Assembly (NCBI GenBank): GCA_913058475.1
Contig: CAJXQA010000002.1
Coordinates: forward strand, 1 to 64,000
DNA length: 64,000 nucleotides
Direction: 5' to 3'
Source: an uncultured Nitrosomonadales bacterium
GTDB lineage: Bacteria; Pseudomonadota; Gammaproteobacteria; Burkholderiales; Methylophilaceae
Shown: positions 8,382-17,063 of the stretch, in pieces
Position numbering within the stretch: position 1 is the stretch's first letter
Layout: the number at the start of each line of letters is the position of its first letter
Position numbers and translations under genes: made by a program
The notes under the pieces: model-generated
What the model saw: the letters and a program-made list of their open reading frames with translations, nothing else
What the model was told of the DNA's origin: nothing
The model's database searches: none

Positions 8382-10196
8382 ATGAAACAATCAATTATTG
8401 AAATTACAGAGCGGATAATAGAAAAGAGTAAACCGACTAGATCCTCTTATTTGCAGCGTGTAAAAGATATGCAAAGCAGAACAAGGGGAGCCGACAGAAT
8501 GGGTTGTGCAAATGTTGCGCATGCCATCGCCGCTTTGCCTAAAAATGATAAATTAAAAATTGTTGAAGAGAAAAAGCCTAATTTAGGAATTGTAACCGCC
8601 TATAACGATATGTTGTCTGCGCATAAGCCCTATGAGGATTATCCTAAAATAATAAGAAATATGGCAGCAAATTACGGAGCTACAGCGCAAGTTGCCTCTG
8701 GCGTACCTGCCATGTGTGACGGTGTCACCCAAGGTGAGCCTGGAATGGAGCTCAGTCTTTTTTCAAGAGACACGATAGCAATGTCTTCATCTATAGGGCT
8801 ATCTCATGATGTTTTTGATGGAGTATTAATGCTTGGAATTTGTGACAAAATTGTTCCAGGTCTTTTAATTTCTGCATTACATTTTGGCCATTTGCCAACG
8901 GTTTTTGTCCCCGCAGGCCCAATGTCAACAGGTATAGACAATACAACAAAATCAAAAGTAAGAGAGAAATATGCTCAAGGCTTGGTGAGTAGAGAGGAGT
9001 TGTTAGCCTCTGAGTCGGCAGCGTATCATGGTGAAGGAACATGTACATTTTATGGTACTGCAAATAGCAATCAAATGTTAATGGAAGCAATGGGGCTTCA
9101 TGTGCCAGGCGCTGCATTTGTTCATCCTCATGACGGCATAAGAACTTTGTTAACAGACGAGGCAGTTAGGCTTCTTGTTCAAAACATCAAGAAAGATACT
9201 ATTCCTGTTGGAGAGATGGTAGATGAAAAAGTTATTATTAATGCAATGGCGGCTTTAGTTGCCACAGGAGGATCTACAAACCATTTAATTCACTGGGTAG
9301 CGATAGCAAGAGCAGCTGGCATTATTATCGATTGGACAGATTTTCATAATTTAGCAAAATCAGTTCCTTTACTCGCAAGTGTTTATCCAAATGGTAAAGC
9401 TGATGTAAATGAATTTCAAGCCGCAGGGGGGCCAGCATTTATTATTAGAGAGTTGCTTGATGCTGGCTGTATGTACTCCGACGTTGCCACTGTTTCTAAG
9501 GGTGGGTTAGGAGAATATACGAAGCAGCCAGAAATTAAAGATGATAAATTAGTTTGGGCTAAGCTAGCATCAGAAAGTATAGATGAATCTATAGTGCGAA
9601 AAGCAAATAAACCTTTCAGTGAATCGGGAGGCTTAAGGCTTCTAAAAGGCAACTTAGGAAGGTCAGTAATCAAAATTTCTGCGGTACCTAAAGAAAAACA
9701 CATAATCGAGGCACCGGCTATGGTTTTTAATGGACAAGAAGATCTACTGAATGCCTTTGACGAAGGAAGGTTAGAAAAAGATTTCATAGCAGTAGTTCGT
9801 TTTCAAGGGCCAAAAGCAAACGGAATGCCTGAATTACATAAACTAACTCCACCCTTATCTGTAATACAAAATATGGGTTATACGGTAGGCATAGTGACTG
9901 ATGGACGGATGAGTGGCGCATCTGGAAAAATCCCAGCAGCAATTCATTTAAGTCCTGAAGGCGCAGCAGATGGGCCTATAAGTAAAATTAGGGAAGGAGA
10001 TATGATTAGACTTAATGCGACTGTAGGGTCTTTGAATGTTTTAGTTGATGAGGAGGAGTGGCTTGAAAGAAAGATACAGAAGATGGCGGATTCTCAAAAA
10101 ATTAAGAATGGTCATGGGATAGGAAGAGAGCTTTTTGCAAGCATGAGAAATAACGTTATGTCAGCAGAAGAGGGTGCCATCACGTGGATAAGTTAA
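8382..10196 (+). CDS. edd: 6-phosphogluconate dehydratase
   Basis: Edd dehydrates 6-phosphogluconate to 2-keto-3-deoxy-6-phosphogluconate, the first committed step of the Entner-Doudoroff pathway. The 604-residue length is normal for Edd and longer than IlvD. Family motifs visible are MCDGVTQGEPGMELSLFSRD (with an Fe-S cysteine), MLGICDKIVPGLL, ATGGSTNHLIHW and the C-terminal GRMSGASGKIPAAIHLSPE. KDPG aldolase follows 25 bases downstream, which settles the assignment against the related dihydroxyacid dehydratase. In ribulose-monophosphate methylotrophs this route cleaves hexose phosphates; whether this organism is one is inferred. Confidence 0.97.
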   Translation: MKQSIIEITERIIEKSKPTRSSYLQRVKDMQSRTRGADRMGCANVAHAIAALPKNDKLKIVEEKKPNLGIVTAYNDMLSAHKPYEDYPKIIRNMAANYGATAQVASGVPAMCDGVTQGEPGMELSLFSRDTIAMSSSIGLSHDVFDGVLMLGICDKIVPGLLISALHFGHLPTVFVPAGPMSTGIDNTTKSKVREKYAQGLVSREELLASESAAYHGEGTCTFYGTANSNQMLMEAMGLHVPGAAFVHPHDGIRTLLTDEAVRLLVQNIKKDTIPVGEMVDEKVIINAMAALVATGGSTNHLIHWVAIARAAGIIIDWTDFHNLAKSVPLLASVYPNGKADVNEFQAAGGPAFIIRELLDAGCMYSDVATVSKGGLGEYTKQPEIKDDKLVWAKLASESIDESIVRKANKPFSESGGLRLLKGNLGRSVIKISAVPKEKHIIEAPAMVFNGQEDLLNAFDEGRLEKDFIAVVRFQGPKANGMPELHKLTPPLSVIQNMGYTVGIVTDGRMSGASGKIPAAIHLSPEGAADGPISKIREGDMIRLNATVGSLNVLVDEEEWLERKIQKMADSQKIKNGHGIGRELFASMRNNVMSAEEGAITWIS

Positions 10197-10221
10197 ATAA
10201 ATTAAAAGAAGAAAAAATTAA

Positions 10222-10839
10222 ATGAAAACAATCGAATTAGCCAAATTTGGGCCTGTAATTCCAGTTATTGTCATTGATCGTGTTGAGGATGCAGTCCCAG
10301 TCGCATCAAGCCTGATTGAAGGCGGCGTAAAAGTGTTAGAAGTTACATTAAGATCAAAATGTGCATTACAAGTTATTGAGGAGATTGCAACAAAGGTCCC
10401 AGAGGCGATTATAGGTGCTGGAACGATTAGAACGCAAGCAGATGTAACAAATGCAAAGTTAGCTGGAAGTCAGTTTGCCGTTAGTCCAGGTTACACTTTT
10501 GATATTGGGCAAACATGTAGGGATGTTGATCTTCCATTGCTTCCAGGTGTTTCAACAGGCAGCGAGGTAATGAAAGCGAATGCTGATGGTTTTAATTTTC
10601 TAAAATTATTCCCTGCTGTTGCTGTGGGGGGCATTAATTTATTAAAAGGGTTTGCAGGTCCATTTGCTGATATTTCATTCTGTCCAACCGGCGGCATCAC
10701 TATTCAAACAGCAAAGGATTTCTTATCTTTGCCTAATGTGCCTGTTTGTGGCGGGACTTGGCTTACCCCAAAAGATCTAATTCAAAACAAACGGTGGAGT
10801 GAAATTACAAAACTTGCTAAAGAGGCCTCATCAATCTAA
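10222..10839 (+). CDS. eda: KDPG aldolase (2-keto-3-deoxy-6-phosphogluconate aldolase)
   Basis: Eda splits KDPG into pyruvate and glyceraldehyde 3-phosphate, completing the Entner-Doudoroff pathway begun by the preceding gene. The 205-residue class I aldolase shows the catalytic Glu in EVTLRS (near residue 41), the Schiff-base Lys in NFLKLFPA (near residue 130), and the phosphate loop CPTGGI. The start has only an AAAGAAG-type ribosome site. It is clearly cotranscribed with edd. Confidence 0.97.
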   Translation: MKTIELAKFGPVIPVIVIDRVEDAVPVASSLIEGGVKVLEVTLRSKCALQVIEEIATKVPEAIIGAGTIRTQADVTNAKLAGSQFAVSPGYTFDIGQTCRDVDLPLLPGVSTGSEVMKANADGFNFLKLFPAVAVGGINLLKGFAGPFADISFCPTGGITIQTAKDFLSLPNVPVCGGTWLTPKDLIQNKRWSEITKLAKEASSI

Positions 10840-10849
10840 ATTTAAAGCT

Positions 10850-11503
10850 ATGTTTAATTTAGAAAAATATGAAACTATCATTTTTGACTGTGATGGAGTC
10901 ATTCTAAATTCAAATTTTCAAAAAATTGAAGCATACAGAAGCGCTGCTATTAGCTTTGGTGCAAATGAGCAACAAGCGCAAGCTTTAGTTGATCATCATG
11001 TAGCATTAACAGGCATTTCACGACACATAAAATTTAAACATTTTTTAACCGAGATTATGCATCAAGAAGTTACGGAAAATGCAATGAATGAGTTATTGAA
11101 GGCATTAAATAAGCAAGTATTAAAATTGCTAAACGAATGCGAGATAGCACAGGGCCTTTCTAATTTGCGAGATAAGACTAAAAATAGCAAATGGATGGTT
11201 GCTTCAGGAGGTGATGAGAAGGAGCTCAATCATTTATTTAAAGTAAAAAAAATAGATCATTTTTTTGATGAAGGCATTTACGGAAGCCCTGCATCAAAAC
11301 ATGAAATAATAGAATCTCAGCAAAAAAAACTTAACTTTTCACCGGCACTTTTTTTAGGGGACTCACTATATGATATTCAAACTGCGCAAAAATATAATTT
11401 AGATTTTATCTTTGTTTCTGGCTGGACGGACCTATCTGATTGGGAGCGAATATGTACTGATGGTGAAATTATAACTATTGAAGGAATCAAAGATCTAGAT
11501 TGA
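10850..11503 (+). CDS. HAD-superfamily hydrolase (phosphatase-like)
   Basis: A 217-residue haloacid-dehalogenase-type protein. Motif I is FDCDGVIL (nucleophile Asp near residue 13, second Asp two residues on), motif II is the Ser of WMVASGGDE, and motif IV is FLGDSLYDIQTA. A helical cap fits between motifs I and II, as in phosphoglycolate phosphatase or beta-phosphoglucomutase. The ATG at 10850 is chosen because a longer reading would run back into eda. It follows eda by 10 bases, which suggests a sugar-phosphate or phosphoglycolate substrate, but the sequence does not settle it. It converges with hldE. Confidence 0.8.
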   Translation: MFNLEKYETIIFDCDGVILNSNFQKIEAYRSAAISFGANEQQAQALVDHHVALTGISRHIKFKHFLTEIMHQEVTENAMNELLKALNKQVLKLLNECEIAQGLSNLRDKTKNSKWMVASGGDEKELNHLFKVKKIDHFFDEGIYGSPASKHEIIESQQKKLNFSPALFLGDSLYDIQTAQKYNLDFIFVSGWTDLSDWERICTDGEIITIEGIKDLD

Positions 11504-11519
11504 TTAAATTTACTTTACT

Positions 11520-12971
11520 TTACTTTATTTTATTAATTATCTTTGAGCTACTTTTTCCCTCTAAAAGTGGAACGAGATAAAGTTTACCTTCCCATTTTTT
11601 TATTTCTTTTGCACCAACCACACTTTTAGGTGTGTAGTCATTGCCTTTAATTAGAACATCAGGTTTGATCTCCTTGATTAATTTAATTGGAGTAGATTCA
11701 TTAAAAATAATTACCGCATCAATTGATTCTAGAGCACAGAGAACTCTAGCTCTATCCGCCTCACTTACAATAGGTCTATTTTTGCCTTTTATAGTTTTAA
11801 TGGAGGAGTCTGAATTCAGACCTAATATCAAATAATCAACCTGAGATTTTGCCTTCTCTAGGTAAGTTACATGACCTGAATGCAATATATCAAAGCAACC
11901 ATTTGTAAAGCCAATAGTTTGACCCTTTGCTCTTAAGCTAGAAATTTTTAATAATAATTCTTTTAAAGAAAATATTTTATTTTTTTGACCATTTAAATTA
12001 CTTTCCATTTCATCTAATAATTCTTCACGGCTAATAGGAACTGTGCCCAATTTTGATATAACAATACCTGCCGCCAAGTTAGCCAATTTGAAACTATCTG
12101 ATAAATCAAGATTTGCTATGATGCAGGAAGCTAATGTAGCTATCACAGTATCTCCTGCCCCAGAGACATCATAAACTTGCTTTGATATTGAAGTTGGATA
12201 AGTGTTGATCTTTTTTGGAGTGATATGGCTTATTCCATCTTTACCTTGTGTCATTACGATAGAGTTAATTTTATAGTTTTTGTTTATTTTTTTTAAGGCC
12301 GTATTGATTAAATCGTTATCAAAATTTGTAAGTCCAGTGAGCTCCATCGCCTCTTTTTTGTTGGGAGTGATAAGTGTTGCCCCTGCATATTTAGATGCAT
12401 CTTTCCCTTTTGGATCAATTAATACAGGTATTTTTTCCCTGTTAGCTTGTTGAATAATTTTTTTTAAAAAAGAAGCTGAAAGAAAACCTTTGTTATAGTC
12501 AGAAATGACAATGCATGCGAGATCTGAATTTATATATTTTATAATTTTTTTAATATTTGCTTCATTTGGCCCAAAGCTTATTTGCTCTTCATCAATCCTC
12601 ACAATTTGATGATGGCCCGCCATTACCCTTGTTTTTGTCGTAGTCGGCCCATCTTCTTTAATAAGACCCTTTATTGATAAATTATGTTTTTTAATTAGGC
12701 TTGAAAGTATCTTTCCATTTTCGTCATTACCAATACTACCTACTAATAAAGGCTTTATCCCTAAGCCTATAAGGTTGAGAGCTACATTTCCTGCACCACC
12801 AATACGATTGTGGTGTTTATTTTTTTTTATAATAGGAACGGGTGCTTCTGGAGATAGACGATCTACATCCCCAAAAATATATTGATCCAACATCAAATCG
12901 CCAATAACAAGACACGCTTTTTTTGATGCAAGAAATTGATTTTTGACTACATTAATAAGGTGATCTGACAT
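11520..12971 (-). CDS. hldE: Bifunctional heptose 7-phosphate kinase / heptose 1-phosphate adenylyltransferase
   Basis: HldE carries out two steps of ADP-heptose synthesis for the LPS inner core: phosphorylation of heptose 7-phosphate at C1, and later adenylyl transfer. The 483-residue protein has both domains fused: a ribokinase-like kinase (residues 1 to about 320; RIGGAGNVALNL near the start, DVSGAGDTVIATLA with catalytic Asp near residue 270) and a cytidylyltransferase-like domain (FTNGCFDILHSGHVTYLEKAK, HxGH near residue 363). It lies 2 bases after hldD in the operon hrcA-hemH-hldD-hldE. Confidence 0.97.
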   Translation of the reverse strand: MSDHLINVVKNQFLASKKACLVIGDLMLDQYIFGDVDRLSPEAPVPIIKKNKHHNRIGGAGNVALNLIGLGIKPLLVGSIGNDENGKILSSLIKKHNLSIKGLIKEDGPTTTKTRVMAGHHQIVRIDEEQISFGPNEANIKKIIKYINSDLACIVISDYNKGFLSASFLKKIIQQANREKIPVLIDPKGKDASKYAGATLITPNKKEAMELTGLTNFDNDLINTALKKINKNYKINSIVMTQGKDGISHITPKKINTYPTSISKQVYDVSGAGDTVIATLASCIIANLDLSDSFKLANLAAGIVISKLGTVPISREELLDEMESNLNGQKNKIFSLKELLLKISSLRAKGQTIGFTNGCFDILHSGHVTYLEKAKSQVDYLILGLNSDSSIKTIKGKNRPIVSEADRARVLCALESIDAVIIFNESTPIKLIKEIKPDVLIKGNDYTPKSVVGAKEIKKWEGKLYLVPLLEGKSSSKIINKIK

Positions 12972-12973
12972 AG

Positions 12974-13957
12974 TTATGCATACCTGTCTGATGTAAGGAG
13001 ATAATTTTTTAAATAATCCGTAACACCTTCTTTCAGATTCATAAAATTACTATTAAAGCCGATAGAATTTATTTTATTCATTGTAGCTTGAGTGTAGTAC
13101 TGGTATTTTCCCTTTAAGTCATTTGGCATATTTATATATTTAATATCATCAGGTAGACCTTTTGTATTAATCAACACGGCCTCTGCTAATGCTTTAAATG
13201 TTTCTGCATTTCCAGTACCAGCATTATATAAACCTGAGAGATTATTATTATTGAGGAAAAAAATTATAATCTCTACGGCATCTTTAACATAAATAAAGTC
13301 TCGAACTTGCATCCCATCTGCATAAGATGGATGTTCACTCTTAAATAGCTTAATCTGGTTATTCTCATGATATTGATTAAATGCATGAAACACAACGCTT
13401 GCCATCCTTCCTTTATGATATTCATTAGGCCCATAAACATTAAAAAACTTGAGACCACACCACTGCGGTGGTGTTGGTTGATTTTTAGATACTTCGAGCT
13501 GAACCCAGCGATCAAAAAAATGTTTTGAGTAACCATAAGCATTTAATGGATTAAGTTGATCGAGTTCTGATTCATTATCACCATAACCAAATGAGCCATC
13601 ACCGTAGGTTGCCGCTGAACTTGCATAAATGAAAGGTACTTTATTTTCAGCACACCAATGCCAAAGAGTTTGACTAAATCTTATGTTTGAATGAAGTAGT
13701 CGATTAAAGTTAGATTCGGTTGTCGCGCTGATAGCTCCCATATGAATTACTGCGGAAATATTTTTTTTATCACTTAGATATTTTTCTAAATCATCTTTTG
13801 CAATATATTCAATGAACTTACGCTTATTAAAATTATTTTCTTGTTGCTCATTGATTAAATCATCAACAATCACAAAGTCATCAAAATTCATTTGTGTATT
13901 TAAATGCCAAGCAATCATACTTCCAATCATCCCACCTCCACCTGTGAGAATTATCAT
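12974..13957 (-). CDS. hldD: ADP-L-glycero-D-manno-heptose 6-epimerase
   Basis: HldD epimerises ADP-D-glycero-D-manno-heptose at C6, the last step in supplying the L,D-heptose of the LPS core. The 327-residue short-chain-dehydrogenase-like protein begins with the Rossmann motif TGGGGMIGSMIAWHLN and has the catalytic YGYSK (Tyr and Lys near residue 140), plus the HldD-type segment KFFNVYGPNEYHKGRMASV. It sits directly before hldE, the enzyme acting just before it, and its start overlaps the hemH stop by 4 bases. Confidence 0.96.
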   Translation of the reverse strand: MIILTGGGGMIGSMIAWHLNTQMNFDDFVIVDDLINEQQENNFNKRKFIEYIAKDDLEKYLSDKKNISAVIHMGAISATTESNFNRLLHSNIRFSQTLWHWCAENKVPFIYASSAATYGDGSFGYGDNESELDQLNPLNAYGYSKHFFDRWVQLEVSKNQPTPPQWCGLKFFNVYGPNEYHKGRMASVVFHAFNQYHENNQIKLFKSEHPSYADGMQVRDFIYVKDAVEIIIFFLNNNNLSGLYNAGTGNAETFKALAEAVLINTKGLPDDIKYINMPNDLKGKYQYYTQATMNKINSIGFNSNFMNLKEGVTDYLKNYLLTSDRYA

Positions 13958-15063
13958 TTTGAAATAGCCTTCACTTTGTTATACATTTTCTTTGTTAAGT
14001 TCGAAGCACTATTCTCTTTTTTCTGAGTCCACTTGTGATCTAACCATCCCTCAAGATGTGGCCTAATTATCTCTTCCATAGATTTAATCCATACATCTTC
14101 ATCGTTTAAAGCTGGAATATAGTGAAAGCTTTTACCACCCCCTTCCAAAAATAAAGACTTGCCTTCCATATTAATTTCTTCGAGTGTTTCTAGGCAATCA
14201 CTTGAAAAGCCAGGACAGATCACATGAATACTGGCATCTTTTTTTTCTGCTTCTTGAGCTATGACATCAGTAAAGTAGGGCTTCAGCCACTCAGCTTTAC
14301 CAAATCTTGATTGGAAACAGACTTGATACTCATGATCTTTAAGTTTTAAAGCTTCGGCAAGAAGCCTACCTGTCTTGTGGCACTCACAGTGATATGGGTC
14401 CCCTTGCATTAGAGATTTTTTCGGTACCCCATGAAAACTCATAATTAATTTTTTAGGTTTTTTATTTTTTTTCCAGAAATTGAGAACGGATATTTTTAAT
14501 GCATTAATGTAAGCTGGATTATCATGATAGTGTCGTATCGTTCTAATCTCAGGAACATTGCGCGTTCGTATTAGAATTTTCCATAGTGCATCCATAGCAG
14601 AGCCTGAAGAAGATGCCGCATATTGAGGGTAGAGCGGAAATAACAAGATTTTTGTACAATTTTTTTTTCGTAATTCATCAAGTGCTGATTGCATCGAGGG
14701 ATTGCCGTATGACATACCAAGTGCAACCTCAATAGGCTGACGATATTTTTTTTTCAAAACTGATTTGAGTAATTTTTCTTGTGAACGGGCATTGACAAGA
14801 AGCGGAGAGCCCTTAGATGTCCATACTTGTGCATATTTTTTTGCAGAAGCCTTTGGTCGAAAAACTAAAATAATAAAATGTAAAATCCAGCACCAAATGA
14901 ACCTCGGAATCTCTACGACCCTTCTATCCATTAAAAATTGACCTAAATATTTCCTTAACGAAGGGGCATCTGCTGCATCAGGCGTACCTAAGTTTGCGAG
15001 AATGATACCAATTTTTTGTGGATCACCGTGTTTATATGGTGGTTCAGAATTAAAGTAACTCAT
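13954..15063 (-). CDS. hemH: Ferrochelatase
   Basis: HemH inserts ferrous iron into protoporphyrin IX, the final step of protoheme synthesis, at the inner face of the membrane. The 369-residue protein shows ILANLGTPDAADAPSLRKYL at the N-terminus, the catalytic histidine in MSFHGVPKKS (near residue 210), the cysteine-bearing YHCECHKTGRLLAEAL, and CPGFSSDCLETLEEI with the metal-site Glu. It lies between hrcA and hldD; hrcA-hemH adjacency is common in betaproteobacteria. Confidence 0.96.
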   Translation of the reverse strand: MSYFNSEPPYKHGDPQKIGIILANLGTPDAADAPSLRKYLGQFLMDRRVVEIPRFIWCWILHFIILVFRPKASAKKYAQVWTSKGSPLLVNARSQEKLLKSVLKKKYRQPIEVALGMSYGNPSMQSALDELRKKNCTKILLFPLYPQYAASSSGSAMDALWKILIRTRNVPEIRTIRHYHDNPAYINALKISVLNFWKKNKKPKKLIMSFHGVPKKSLMQGDPYHCECHKTGRLLAEALKLKDHEYQVCFQSRFGKAEWLKPYFTDVIAQEAEKKDASIHVICPGFSSDCLETLEEINMEGKSLFLEGGGKSFHYIPALNDEDVWIKSMEEIIRPHLEGWLDHKWTQKKENSASNLTKKMYNKVKAISK

Positions 15064-15077
15064 AGTATTTATAATAT

Positions 15078-16088
15078 TTATTTAATTGAATTGCTTAGCA
15101 TTTTAGCAGTGATATCTACAATTGGGATGACTCTTTCGTAAGCCATTCTCGTTGGACCTATTACACCAAGTATCCCTAAAACCTCTCCATCAGATTGATA
15201 TGGTGCTGTCACGATACTGCACTCGTCAAGTGCTTGGTATCCAGATTCTTCGCCAATAAATATCTGCATACCAGATGAATGATGACTTTTTTCAAGCAAT
15301 TGAAGTAGTGCTGTTTTTTTCTCAAAAAGCTCAATGATTTTCTTAATACTTTTTACATTTTGCGATAAATCGATGGTATCTAGAAGATTGCCTTGTCCTG
15401 TTAGGATTAAATTTTCATCATGTTTAGGACTGATTGAGAGCTCTACCGCTGCACTCATCAGATTTGTCATATTTTTTTTCATTGTTGAAAGCTCATCAAT
15501 AATCTTTTCTTTTATTTTACTTATATCTAAATCTTTATAATGTTCATTGAAGAAATTAGAAGCCTCAATTAAAGTACTTTGATCATATTCCTCTTGAGTA
15601 TCAAGCACTCGGTTTTGAACGCTGCCGTCACTTGTTACTATAATAACAAGGATTCTTTTTTTTGATAAATTTAAGAATTCTATATGTTTGAAGCTAATTT
15701 TTTTAGCCTTAGGTAGCATTACAACTCCAGCAAAATTAGTTATGCTAGATAATGTGTCCGCCGTGATATTAACTAAATCTTTTGAATTTGGAGCTTGTAA
15801 AGAGCTCTGCAACATATCTAGATCAGATTTGTTAGGTGACTTCATAGTAACTAAGCTATCGACAAAAAAACGATACCCCTTATGCGTTGGTATTCTTCCT
15901 GCAGAAGTATGAGGGCTTGAAATGAAGCCAGCATCTTCAAGGTCCTTCATAATGTTTCGGATTGATGCGGAACTAAGATCTAGACCAGAAGATGTGGTTA
16001 ACGTTTTTGAACCGACCGGCTGACCATCTGCAACATGGTGATTTATTAGTGCCTTTAGGAGATGTTGGGTTCTAGTATCAATTTCCAT
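15078..16088 (-). CDS. hrcA: Heat-inducible transcription repressor HrcA
   Basis: HrcA binds the CIRCE operator (TTAGCACTC-N9-GAGTGCTAA) and represses chaperone genes. The 336-residue protein has the N-terminal winged helix (residues 1 to about 70, with GSKTLTTSSGLDLSSASIRN) and the GAF-like core ending in YQSDGEVLGILGVIGPTRMAYERVIPIVD, which is diagnostic. It is first in hrcA-hemH-hldD-hldE and divergent from nadK. No CIRCE is found upstream of itself, grpE, dnaK or htpG, so its targets (usually groESL) must lie outside this window. Confidence 0.96.
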   Translation of the reverse strand: MEIDTRTQHLLKALINHHVADGQPVGSKTLTTSSGLDLSSASIRNIMKDLEDAGFISSPHTSAGRIPTHKGYRFFVDSLVTMKSPNKSDLDMLQSSLQAPNSKDLVNITADTLSSITNFAGVVMLPKAKKISFKHIEFLNLSKKRILVIIVTSDGSVQNRVLDTQEEYDQSTLIEASNFFNEHYKDLDISKIKEKIIDELSTMKKNMTNLMSAAVELSISPKHDENLILTGQGNLLDTIDLSQNVKSIKKIIELFEKKTALLQLLEKSHHSSGMQIFIGEESGYQALDECSIVTAPYQSDGEVLGILGVIGPTRMAYERVIPIVDITAKMLSNSIK

Positions 16089-16192
16089 TTTGTTTAAGAT
16101 TAATTAATTAATTTTTATTATTGCTTTAAAATAAACATATAATTTATTTTACTGACTCATTTAATATATAGCCAGAACTTAAAGAGATAGAG

Positions 16193-17056
16193 ATGAAATT
16201 TAAAAAAATAGCCATTATCGGCAAATATCCAGCTGCCATAGAATCGAATGAAATGGATTCACAACTTATTGATTTAATTGAACATTTATCAAAAAAAAAT
16301 TGTGAATTAATAATTGAAGAAAAGACACAAAAAAAAATAAAAATTACCCGTTATCAAGCAACACCCTTACAAAATATTGGTGCTGAGGCTGATATAGCGA
16401 TTATTGTCGGTGGTGATGGCACAATGCTGGGCGTTGCCAGAAGCCTTGTAGATGATGGCATACCGATGATCGGTGTAAATAGTGGCCGGTTTGGTTTTTT
16501 AGCAGACCTCAATAAAGCAAATATGTTTGTCAGTATTGATCAAGTCTTAAATGGAAATTACGATGAAGATAAACGCTTACTAATTGAAACAAAGGTTTAT
16601 CGAGATGAAAAGATTATTTATGAATCTTTTGCATTGAATGATGTTGTTATAAAAAGTGGAGTTAGGTTGATTGAATTAGAAGTATCCATTAATGATAAAT
16701 TTGTGCATACACAAAGATCCGATGGCATTATTGTTTCTACACCAACTGGCACAACGGCATATGCATTATCTGCAGGAGGACCAATTTTGCATCCACAATT
16801 AGAAGCGCTTTCGATTGTACCGATTAATCCTCATACCTTGAGTAATAGACCAATCGCTATTGATGCAACAAGTGAAATAGATATAAAGATTGTCCAAATG
16901 GAGGAAGCTTCATTGAGTATCGATGGCCAAATTAAATTTCCTCTTGATATGAGAGATAAGATTCAAGTCACCAAAGCTAAAAGAACCATTTCAATATTGC
17001 ATCCAAAAGATTATTGTTACTTTGAAATGTTAAGAAATAAACTTCATTGGGGTTAA
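16193..17056 (+). CDS. nadK: NAD kinase
   Basis: NadK phosphorylates NAD to NADP using ATP or polyphosphate. The 287-residue protein has the diagnostic IIVGGDGTMLGVAR (GGDGT, near residue 67), the NE/D element (ALNDVVIKSG), and the glycine-rich STPTGTTAYALSAGGPILHP. The ATG at 16193 follows AAAGAGATAGAG. Divergence from hrcA and the following recN reproduce the usual betaproteobacterial hrcA/nadK-recN block. Confidence 0.97.
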   Translation: MKFKKIAIIGKYPAAIESNEMDSQLIDLIEHLSKKNCELIIEEKTQKKIKITRYQATPLQNIGAEADIAIIVGGDGTMLGVARSLVDDGIPMIGVNSGRFGFLADLNKANMFVSIDQVLNGNYDEDKRLLIETKVYRDEKIIYESFALNDVVIKSGVRLIELEVSINDKFVHTQRSDGIIVSTPTGTTAYALSAGGPILHPQLEALSIVPINPHTLSNRPIAIDATSEIDIKIVQMEEASLSIDGQIKFPLDMRDKIQVTKAKRTISILHPKDYCYFEMLRNKLHWG

Positions 17057-17063
17057 ATGGCCT

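Noticed and set aside
9416..9787. Long open frame on the minus strand within edd
   Set aside because: Antisense to a conserved enzyme, no family motifs, no ribosome site; a shadow of the edd codon pattern.
11509..11535. TTTAC/TTTAT short tandem repeat between the HAD gene and hldE
   Set aside because: Only a few copies, partly within the end of hldE, no stem and no sign of function; low-complexity AT-rich sequence.
15208..15228. GCACTC...AAGTGC near-palindrome inside hrcA
   Set aside because: The spacing is wrong for CIRCE and it lies in coding sequence.
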